Shown in pieces: positions 1 to 5,682 of a stretch of 11,129 bases of DNA. This DNA is from Spirochaetota bacterium (GTDB lineage: Bacteria > Spirochaetota > UBA12135 > COTS27). The first letter of the stretch is position 1, and every line of letters starts with the position of its first letter. The translations under genes were made by a program, and so were the position numbers. The stretch spans positions 1-11,129 of the forward strand of contig JAUXHF010000036.1 in NCBI GenBank assembly GCA_030621685.1, given 5' to 3'. Under the pieces are notes generated by a model. The model did not search any database, had not been told where the DNA came from, and saw only the letters and a program-made list of their open reading frames with translations.

Positions 1-773
1 CGAGAGCCACCCCAGTTCTCAATAGTTTTCACCGGAGAACCTAAATAAAATAGCACGAGGCTCTGCTGGGCGCGGTGATTCTCTTTCCATAAACGCAAGG
101 CTTTGCTTAATACAATCTCTGCCTCTCCGCCATAGGAAATAACTTTCTTTTTGGTCAGCTGGGTTAATCGAAGCAAAGTATAGCCATAGAATGCATAGCT
201 ATCGCTAAGTAAACGCTTGCAACATTTCCGCCAACTTTTTTCCGAGGAATAAACATCCTCTGTCATGGCTTCCATGATGTTTTTATGGGTTTTTTCTAAT
301 TTAGGCTTATGTTTGCCTAAAGAAAAAAACCAAATATCATAAATTTTAGAAAGCAAATAATTGGCATATATATCAAGATGAAAAACTTCTGCCCTCATAG
401 CTTTGTTGCCCCCTATAACAGTAGCCAAATCAGATTGAAAAGCTAAAATATCCTTCTCAGAAATACGAAGGAAGTTTTCAATACTTATCGCTCCTAATTC
501 CTCATTCTGCAGCCTTTCACTAAGCGCCTCATCTATTTCTGAAGATTCGAAACCCTGCTCTAGCTTGTAAAGCAGAAGATAGCGTTCTTGGAAAAAACGG
601 CTCCTCCCATCTAAAATTTTTAATATACCTTGCTGCGCAGATGTACCCAGAGAGGCTACTGTCATAAGAGCGTCTCCTTTTTTACTACTTTCTTTCTGCG
701 CTAAAAGTGCTACCGGCAGGAAAAGCAAAGCAACAAAGCAGAGCCTCACCCCCATATTCATATTTATATTCAT
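1..773 (-). CDS. Secreted helical protein of unknown function, C-terminus cut by window edge
   Basis: An open minus-strand frame runs without a stop from the left edge, so the 3' end is missing. I do not recognise the family. The start at 773 gives a textbook signal peptide: a short polar MNINMNMG segment, a hydrophobic core (VALLFLPVALL) and a likely cleavage after LLA before QKES. This implies export to the periplasm or cell surface. There is no lipobox cysteine at the cleavage site. About 257 codons are visible. The mature part is charged and apparently almost wholly helical, rich in Leu, Glu, Lys and Ser, and could be a helical-repeat (TPR-like) protein, but I see no repeat register I would defend. 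An in-frame ATG at 821 has a better Shine-Dalgarno (AGGA, 9 nt upstream) and would add 16 residues, so the start is uncertain. The SDR gene lies upstream on the same strand, 289-337 nt away, so the two are probably separate transcripts. Confidence 0.72.
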   Translation of the reverse strand, partial: MNINMNMGVRLCFVALLFLPVALLAQKESSKKGDALMTVASLGTSAQQGILKILDGRSRFFQERYLLLYKLEQGFESSEIDEALSERLQNEELGAISIENFLRISEKDILAFQSDLATVIGGNKAMRAEVFHLDIYANYLLSKIYDIWFFSLGKHKPKLEKTHKNIMEAMTEDVYSSEKSWRKCCKRLLSDSYAFYGYTLLRLTQLTKKKVISYGGEAEIVLSKALRLWKENHRAQQSLVLFYLGSPVKTIENWGGS

Positions 774-842
774 GCTAAAAAATAACCTTTGTGCAACATT
801 TTTTATGACGACCCTTCTCATTTTTAAAATTCCTACTCATCT

Positions 843-885
843 CTACTCTCTTGCCAATCAAATTTCCACTCTCTTGCCAATCAAA
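843..885. repeat. Two-copy 23-bp tandem repeat upstream of the secreted-protein gene
   Basis: Copies at 843-862 and 866-885 agree at 19 of 20 bases (core CTCTTGCCAATCAAA on the plus strand) with a 23-bp period. They lie 22-70 bp upstream of the two candidate starts of the minus-strand secreted protein. Two whole helical turns of spacing would suit a paired regulator-binding site, but a plain duplication explains it equally well. No clear -35/-10 pair is visible beside it. Confidence 0.7.
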
Positions 886-1109
886 ACAGAGACTTTTTAA
901 AAATTTTATGGCTAAGAAGTATTATAGCATAGCCTAGCCTCTGTCATGCAAAAAAAATTTAATGCTGTTCCAGCCTAGCATGCCCAAATGGTATTGAAGG
1001 ATGAAACGCAACCTAAACTCTTTCATTGCGTTTTTAAAAAAATAAAGAATGTATGTTTTTTTATAGGTAATAGTAAAAACTTATACGCAAAACTTGTTGA
1101 GAAGCAAGG
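886..1109. other. Intergenic region without a gene
   Basis: This AT-rich spacer has A/T runs, the 11-mer TAGCCTAGCCT at 930-940 (found again at 9831-9841 before pgk), a GCATGC palindrome at 978 and the hairpin listed separately. The short plus-strand frame that starts at 988 and runs into the SDR gene shows no protein-like features, so I do not call it. Confidence 0.6.
1004..1033 (-). terminator. Possible hairpin terminator downstream of the SDR gene
   Basis: AAACGCAA (1004-1011) and TTGCGTTT (1026-1033) form a perfect 8-bp stem with a 14-nt loop, about 77 bp past the SDR stop. On the plus strand a T run follows; on the minus strand, where it would serve SDR, only the three T of the stem follow. 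The stem is A/T-rich at its base, so this is a weak candidate. Confidence 0.3.
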
Positions 1110-1859
1110 CTACAGCGGTTCAGCCATGGGGCGCATGGCAAGGAGGAATACTCTGGATTTTTCGCTTTGTTTTAAAGTAAAGAGTACGGCATCTGCTACA
1201 TCTTGGGCTTGAAGCATATTTTTCAGAATAGGCATGCCCGGCTTGCGGCCTTTGCCAAAAGCAAAATGCGTGTCTACGCCACCGGGAGCTATCACCGAAA
1301 CTTTTACATTATGTTTTCTAAGTTCGTAATCCATAGAATGAGCGAAGGCTGTTTGGGCATGCTTGCTGGCACAGTACACAGCCTCGCCGGGTAGAGGTTT
1401 TAGGCCTGCCACCGAGCCAATGAATACGAAGTGTCCGCTTTTCCGTGCTATCATTTGAGGAGCAAAGGCCCGGGTTACCAGAAAGCTAGAGCGCATGTTT
1501 GAATTCATCATGAGGTCGTAATCGGCAGAACTCATGCTCATCAAGTTACCGAATTTGCCTACCCCCACGTTATTCACCACGATGTCTATGGCTTGGCCAG
1601 CAGCATCGGCCGCTTTCTTCAATTTTGCAACCTCTGCTTCTTTCGAAACATCGGCTATCACGGCTAGGGCCTGGGCGCCATGCCGCTCGCCGTACTTCCG
1701 GCATGCTTTAGCTGTCGCTTCAAGCTCATCGGCTGTGCGTGCTGCTAGCAACACATTCATGCCTTCTTTCGCAAAGGCTAGGGCTATAGCCTTCCCGATG
1801 CCACGGCTGGCTCCGGTAATCACGGCCGTTTTGTTTTTTAACATGTCTTCTTTTCCCAT
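1110..1859 (-). CDS. Short-chain dehydrogenase/reductase (SDR), complete
   Basis: A 249-residue classical SDR: a cytosolic Rossmann-fold NAD(P)(H)-dependent oxidoreductase acting on a carbonyl or hydroxyl. The substrate cannot be read from sequence. Visible motifs are the cofactor loop TGASRGIG (about 15-22), Asp70 at the end of a beta strand, NNVG (96-99, where most members have NNAG), an Asn at about 119-121, Ser149 in IGSVAG, the catalytic pair YCASK (Tyr162, Lys166), and PGGVDT after the sheet. Arg41 following beta-2 hints at NADP(H). Length is typical. The start at 1859 has AGGA only one base upstream; Met6 at 1844 (MLKNKTAVITG...) matches the usual family start and is an equal candidate. 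Directly upstream lies a broken copy of this gene's own 5' end, so transcription may begin beyond it near 2075. The function could range from 3-ketoacyl-ACP reductase-like to general carbonyl reductase; the class is certain, the role is not. Confidence 0.93.
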   Translation of the reverse strand: MGKEDMLKNKTAVITGASRGIGKAIALAFAKEGMNVLLAARTADELEATAKACRKYGERHGAQALAVIADVSKEAEVAKLKKAADAAGQAIDIVVNNVGVGKFGNLMSMSSADYDLMMNSNMRSSFLVTRAFAPQMIARKSGHFVFIGSVAGLKPLPGEAVYCASKHAQTAFAHSMDYELRKHNVKVSVIAPGGVDTHFAFGKGRKPGMPILKNMLQAQDVADAVLFTLKQSEKSRVFLLAMRPMAEPL

Positions 1860-1879
1860 ATCCTGCCTATATCCTGCCT

Positions 1880-2064
1880 CTTACTTCCGGCATGCGCATG
1901 CTTTGGCTGTCACTTCAAGCTCATCGGCTGTGCCTGCTGCTAGCAACACATGCATGCCTTCTTTCGCAAAGGCTAGAGTAGAACAATAAAATAGCCTTCC
2001 CGATGCCACGGCTGGCTCCGGTAATCACGGCCGTTTTGTTTTTTAACATGTCTTCTTTTCCCAT
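1880..2064 (-). pseudogene. Decayed tandem copy of the 5' third of the SDR gene
   Basis: This stretch repeats the first about 170 bp of the neighbouring SDR gene plus its leader, nearly base for base (intact copy 1693-1870). Its ATG at 2064 and the TGASRGIG cofactor loop survive. After Lys-Ala-Ile a 14-base stretch (1978-1991) replaces five bases of the intact copy. That shifts the frame and leads to a TGA after roughly 47 codons. The homology also carries an extra GCATGC (1896-1901) and several substitutions, then stops in the middle of the gene where the leader of the intact copy begins. It therefore looks like a tandem duplication that decayed by small indels. It could still be translated into a short peptide ahead of the functional gene. 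Confidence 0.85.
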
Positions 2065-2074
2065 ATCCTGCCTC

Positions 2075-2095
2075 GTTATGCTTATATAGCATAAC
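2075..2095 (-). promoter_or_regulatory. Inverted repeat with extended -10 element before the SDR copies
   Basis: GTTATGC (2075-2081) and GCATAAC (2089-2095) are perfect 7-bp arms around a 7-bp AT loop. Read on the minus strand the centre gives TGCTATATA, a good extended -10 (TG-N-TATAxx), and the ATG of the broken SDR copy follows about 11 nt beyond the arm with GGCAGGA between. An operator overlapping a promoter is the natural reading. No convincing -35 is present. The intact SDR copy has no such element in its own leader. Confidence 0.5.
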
Positions 2096-2280
2096 ATTTA
2101 TTTAGCTTAGCAGATTAAATAAAGTTTTTATTATGAATTTTGCCTAAAAATCCTTCTTTACTTTGGCATACTCCAACTAACTTTAACGAAGCCATGCTTT
2201 TTTTTGTTCTTTAATAAAGTATGTGTTTTTAGCAGAATATAAAACATTTTGAAAACATTTTATATCCGCTCGTCTTTTTT
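2096..2280. other. AT-rich intergenic spacer
   Basis: No gene or RNA was seen between the SDR promoter region and the tRNA-Cys promoter block. It holds a short direct repeat, AAAACATTTT / AAAACATTTT near 2241-2261. Divergent transcription from the two flanking promoters is plausible. Confidence 0.55.
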
Positions 2281-2342
2281 CAATGCTATACTATCAGCAA
2301 TTGAAAAATTTCAATGGTATACTATCAGCAATTGAAAAATTC
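2281..2342 (+). repeat. Tandem 31-bp duplication carrying two extended -10 promoters before tRNA-Cys
   Basis: Units 2281-2311 and 2312-2342 differ at only two positions. Each contains TG-N-TATACT (-10 hexamers at 2287-2292 and 2318-2323), a strong extended -10 match. Transcripts would start near 2299 and 2330, giving leaders of about 50 and 19 nt before tRNA-Cys at 2349. TTGAAA occurs inside each unit but at 11-bp spacing it is not a -35. The duplication therefore seems to have doubled the tRNA promoter. Confidence 0.65.
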
Positions 2343-2348
2343 TTAGAT

Positions 2349-2421
2349 GGAGGGTTGGCCAAGTGGTTAAGGCGGAAGTTTGCAAAACTTCTACGCACCG
2401 GTTCGATTCCGGTACCCTCCT
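2349..2421 (+). tRNA. tRNA-Cys (anticodon GCA)
   Basis: A 73-nt cloverleaf. The acceptor GGAGGGT pairs fully with ACCCTCC, the anticodon stem GAAGT/ACTTC encloses loop TTGCAAA (anticodon GCA at 2382-2384), and the T arm is CCGG-TTCGATT-CCGG. The discriminator base is T (U73), the known main identity element for cysteinyl-tRNA synthetase. The 3' CCA is not encoded, so it must be added by the CCA-adding enzyme. The gene lies directly after the duplicated promoter block. Confidence 0.96.
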
Positions 2422-2549
2422 TGCTGGACTATTTTCTAAAAAAACACTTACTAGCCTCGTCTAAGCAGTACCTACAGCCCCCTTCTCGTTACTGGGTTAC
2501 AGGATTACTACAGATTTAGGCTAAAAAGAAACATACTAAAAACCAATGC

Positions 2550-2633
2550 GCGCCCTTGATGGAATCGGTAGACATTGGAGACTTAAAATCTCCTGCTAGA
2601 AATGGCGTGCCGGTTCGAGTCCGGCAGGGCGTA
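2550..2633 (+). tRNA. tRNA-Leu (anticodon UAA)
   Basis: An 84-nt class II tRNA with a long variable arm (about 2594-2608). The anticodon stem GGAGA/TCTCC holds loop CTTAAAA with anticodon TAA at 2584-2586; the T arm is GCCGG-TTCGAGT-CCGGC, and the discriminator is A73 as expected for Leu. The acceptor GCGCCCT pairs with AGGGCGT, so the first pair is G1-U72 instead of the usual G-C. No CCA is encoded. It lies 128 bp after tRNA-Cys on the same strand; the spacer between them shows no other RNA I recognise, and I see no separate promoter for it. Confidence 0.95.
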
Positions 2634-2658
2634 TTCTCATAAAGCAATCTACACTCTG

Positions 2659-2693
2659 AAAAGCATGGCTTTCAAAAAAAGCATGGCTTTCAA
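2659..2693 (-). repeat. Twin hairpin repeat at the polA 3' end, terminator-like
   Basis: AAAAGCATGGCTTTCAA occurs at 2659-2675 and again at 2677-2693 (18-bp period). Each can fold as AAAGC/GCTTT around a 3-nt loop. On the minus strand the second copy reads AAAGC-CAT-GCTTTTTTT immediately at the polA stop codon, which lies inside the repeat (2690-2692). This resembles a short intrinsic terminator, although a 5-bp stem is weak. On the plus strand it follows tRNA-Leu, so it could act in both directions. Confidence 0.45.
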
Positions 2694-5644
2694 GAAGAGG
2701 ACAAGGCTTTCTCCCAAGTTTCCGATATCGTGCTAGAAACTTTCAAGATGGAATTGAAGGGTTTTACGTTTTCCAACATTCGCTCAATATGTGGCAGTTC
2801 TTCGGCAACCCTATTCTCGGGAATATAAAAAACCAATTCATCGTGGACTTGCATAACCATCTGTGCCTGTAGCATGCCCGTCCTGTAAGCATGTTCAATT
2901 TCCAGCATAGCAAATTTAATAATATCAGAAGCGGTGCCTTGGATAACCGAATTAAAAGCCATTCGTTCGCTACGCAGACGCATGCTTTGCTGGCTAGAAC
3001 GAATGCCCGGCAAATAACGCCTGCGTCCGTAATACGTACAAACAAAGCCGTTTTCACCAGCCTCTTCTAAGACTTTCTGGCGGTACTCTTTTACTTGCGG
3101 GTAGTTAGCAAAATAGGCCTCAATAAACTTTTTCGCATGCTCATATTCTAGATGCAGCTGCTCGGCTAACGAGAAGGCCGAAACGCCGTAGATAACCGAG
3201 AAGTTTATTGTCTTGCCGATAGACCGCTGCAACGGAGTTACCGCATCGTAGTTTTCCGAAAACAAAATAGCCGCTGTCTGCTGATGCACATCATCTCCTT
3301 GACGGTAAGCCTGAAGCAGTTTTTCATCTCTGGAAAGTTCTGCCAGAATACGCAATTCCACCTGTGAGTAATCTATGGATACCAGCTTATAGCCCTTAGG
3401 CGCCCTAAAGGCTTGGCGGATACCAAAGCTTTCTTTCCCTATGGGAATGTTCTGTAAGTTAGGGTTTTTCGAAGACAAACGCCCCGTGCTTGCAATATAT
3501 TGCTGATAGCTGGTATGCACTCTGGCGCTGCTGGCATGCACCAGTTTGGGCAGGGTACGCACATAGGTGCTGAGCATTTTCATGGCCTTGCGGTAGGCAA
3601 GAATTTCTTTAGCAATAGGGTATTTGTTGCTTAGCTTCGCTAAAACACGATGATCGGTAGAGTAGCCCGTCTTCATTTTTTTCTGCACGGGAAGCGCCAA
3701 CTTCTGAAACAAGATTTGCTGCAGCTCTTTTACCGAATTAATATTAAACACCTCTCCGCTTAATTCATAAATGTTCTGCTCATATTGACCAAGAAGTTCT
3801 TCTAAACGTTTTTCTAGTTTTAAAAGCCATGGAACATCTATGAGTACGCCCCTGTGTTCTGTATCGCTAAGCACACTAATAAGCGGCATTTCTAACTCTC
3901 TAAAAAGTTTTTGCTCGTAAGAGCTTAGCTTTTCTTCTTGCTTTTTGCATTGCAAGCGATACAAAGCCTCGGTTGTCTCGCCATCTTCAAAGGTATAGCT
4001 GGCCAGCATGGGCTGGGGTATCTCGAAAATATTCTCGTAAGGTTTTTGCAGCTCTTTATAATCAGGTTTTTCCAGCGCAAAATATTCGTACACCAGTTTT
4101 TCCAGCTTAAAAACATACCTATCGGAATGCAAGATGTATTCAAACAAAAGCGTATCATGAAAAGGCTCTGCCAGCTTAATGCCGTAGCGCCTAAGCAAGG
4201 CATATTCAAACTTCAGATTATGAGCTATTTTAAGAATGCTCCCGTCTTCAAAAAGATCTTTGATGGCCTCAATAGCCACGCTGCTTATAGCCTTGCTTTT
4301 TTCATCCGCCATAAAATGCAAATAAAACGAGCTGTTTCCTGCCACAATCACCATGCTCACAATATCGGCGCTAAGCACATCTAAGGAATTGGTCTCAAAA
4401 TCAAAACACATGCGCTTTGTTTTATGCACGGCACGGCGTATTTTAGCAAGTATTTCTATATCGCTTTCAGCTAACGTAGCATGTACAAAACTATGCGTTT
4501 CACGCTGAAATACAATATTTAAAGCCTTTTGCACTTCAGCTAAACGTGCCGGCTCATCTTCAAAAACAGACTCGGCTGTTCTGCTAGCTCTTTTTGTACT
4601 CTTCTCTGTTCCCTCAAAAAGCGAAAGCTCTCCTTCTGCTTTATTTTTCTTACTCGAAGAACTTGGGCTTGACAAGGGTTCAAGCAATGCTACCAATTCC
4701 AGAAAATTACCGCCAATTTTTTTAGCCGAAGAAAGTTTTTTAAGAATTGAAAAACATTCATAGCGCCGAAGCCCATCTTCTAGCTCATCCCAAACAATGG
4801 GCTTCATCGCCAAAGATTCTAAGGGGGCAATTACAATGGCCTTCGCCGAAGCCTCCTGGCTGGGCAGCTTCACCAGCCTATAGGAAAGCATGGCTTTTTC
4901 TTTAGAATCAAAAAGTTTCTTAGCTACTTTCTTGTCTAAATTATCGAGGTTTTCATAGATTTCTTTCAGCGAAGAATATTGCTGAAGAAGTTTCACTGCC
5001 ATTACGGGGCCAACGCCCTTTACCCCGGGCACGTTGTCTGAAGCATCGCCAACAAGAGCCAAGTAATCGGCTAGCTGCCGGGGGGCTACCTTGAATTTCT
5101 CGAGGACGGCCGCCTCATCCATCTCTATGAAAGAACTCTTCCCGCTCATCATGCTACTGGCATCTCTGGGGCTTTTCAAGACGCTTACCCGCTTAGTTAC
5201 TAACTGATGTAAGTCTTTATCCGATGAGAAAATTTCAATATGCTCATGCTCATGCTCATGCTCATGCTCATCGGTTTTTGCTGAAGCATAGCTAGCAATG
5301 ATGTCATCGGCCTCCAGCCCCGTCTGCTCGGCTAAGGGTATGCCTAAAAGTTTGATGAAGACCTTAAGCGCCTCTATCTGTATTCGCAGGTCATCGCTCA
5401 TTGGCGGGCGATTCGCTTTATAGGCATCAAACAGCTTATGCCGATGGGTTTTCCCTCTTGCATCGCTCACGCAAATAAGCAGCGATGGCTTTTGGGTTTC
5501 GCTGATGCGTACTAAGAGGTTTAGAAAGCTAAAAATAACCGAGGTCATCTCGCCCTTGCTATTGGTTAGCGGATGATTGAAAAAAGCATGATAGGCCTTG
5601 TAAAAAAAATTATAACTATCAACAAGGATTATTTTTTTTTTCAT
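2690..5644 (-). CDS. polA: DNA polymerase I with 5' nuclease, 3'-5' exonuclease and polymerase domains
   Basis: 984 residues, three-domain Pol I for repair synthesis and RNA-primer removal. The 5' nuclease (1 to about 290) keeps its metal ligands: Asp9, Asp61, EADD (111-114), SDKD (141-144), GDASDN (199-204) and a helix-hairpin-helix. A Ser/Lys/Glu-rich linker (about 322-365) contains ELSLF (339-343), close to the beta-clamp motif QLSLF. The 3'-5' exonuclease has Exo I FDFET (Asp415, Glu417) and Exo III Tyr550/Asp554, but Exo II reads NLKFE: Glu480 stands where E. coli Pol I has Asp424. The polymerase has motif A DYSQVELR (Asp758), an O helix with Lys811 and Phe815, and motif C QVHDEL (Asp935). 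An (Glu-His)5 run at 126-135, encoded by five ATGCTC units, interrupts a surface loop of the 5' nuclease. The start is certain: ATG with AGGG 6 nt upstream; the next codons form a ten-A run. It is probably co-transcribed with the gene 38 nt upstream. Confidence 0.98.
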   Translation of the reverse strand: MKKKIILVDSYNFFYKAYHAFFNHPLTNSKGEMTSVIFSFLNLLVRISETQKPSLLICVSDARGKTHRHKLFDAYKANRPPMSDDLRIQIEALKVFIKLLGIPLAEQTGLEADDIIASYASAKTDEHEHEHEHEHIEIFSSDKDLHQLVTKRVSVLKSPRDASSMMSGKSSFIEMDEAAVLEKFKVAPRQLADYLALVGDASDNVPGVKGVGPVMAVKLLQQYSSLKEIYENLDNLDKKVAKKLFDSKEKAMLSYRLVKLPSQEASAKAIVIAPLESLAMKPIVWDELEDGLRRYECFSILKKLSSAKKIGGNFLELVALLEPLSSPSSSSKKNKAEGELSLFEGTEKSTKRASRTAESVFEDEPARLAEVQKALNIVFQRETHSFVHATLAESDIEILAKIRRAVHKTKRMCFDFETNSLDVLSADIVSMVIVAGNSSFYLHFMADEKSKAISSVAIEAIKDLFEDGSILKIAHNLKFEYALLRRYGIKLAEPFHDTLLFEYILHSDRYVFKLEKLVYEYFALEKPDYKELQKPYENIFEIPQPMLASYTFEDGETTEALYRLQCKKQEEKLSSYEQKLFRELEMPLISVLSDTEHRGVLIDVPWLLKLEKRLEELLGQYEQNIYELSGEVFNINSVKELQQILFQKLALPVQKKMKTGYSTDHRVLAKLSNKYPIAKEILAYRKAMKMLSTYVRTLPKLVHASSARVHTSYQQYIASTGRLSSKNPNLQNIPIGKESFGIRQAFRAPKGYKLVSIDYSQVELRILAELSRDEKLLQAYRQGDDVHQQTAAILFSENYDAVTPLQRSIGKTINFSVIYGVSAFSLAEQLHLEYEHAKKFIEAYFANYPQVKEYRQKVLEEAGENGFVCTYYGRRRYLPGIRSSQQSMRLRSERMAFNSVIQGTASDIIKFAMLEIEHAYRTGMLQAQMVMQVHDELVFYIPENRVAEELPHIERMLENVKPFNSILKVSSTISETWEKALSSS
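5240..5269. repeat. Hexanucleotide microsatellite (ATGCTC)5 inside polA
   Basis: Five perfect units, read on the coding strand as GAGCAT, encode (Glu-His)5 at PolA residues 126-135. Unit gain or loss keeps the reading frame. The E. coli protein has no such run between the EADD and DKD motifs. Confidence 0.95.
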
Positions 5645-5682
5645 GCCTAGCCCTGCCTTTTATCGAAAATAAAAGAATGCTC

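Noticed and set aside
988..1212. 74-codon plus-strand frame overlapping the SDR 3' end
   Set aside because: Starts in non-coding DNA and runs antisense into a certain gene; no family resemblance and no ribosome site.
1534..1989. 151-codon plus-strand frame opposite the SDR gene and its copy
   Set aside because: It is the antisense shadow of the SDR; its internal repetition only mirrors the duplicated DNA.
2283..2519. 78-codon frame across tRNA-Cys
   Set aside because: Contains the whole tRNA gene and the promoter duplication, so it is not coding.
2349..2633. tRNA genes as an integration (att) site for the AT-rich island
   Set aside because: The island is 4 kb away beyond polA, no integrase is present, and no tRNA 3' end duplication was seen near it.
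3938..4384. 148-codon plus-strand frame inside polA
   Set aside because: Antisense to the conserved exonuclease and early polymerase region; no independent support.
5240..5269. CRISPR-like repeat array
   Set aside because: Period is 6 with no spacers; it is a coding microsatellite. No CRISPR array is present in the window.
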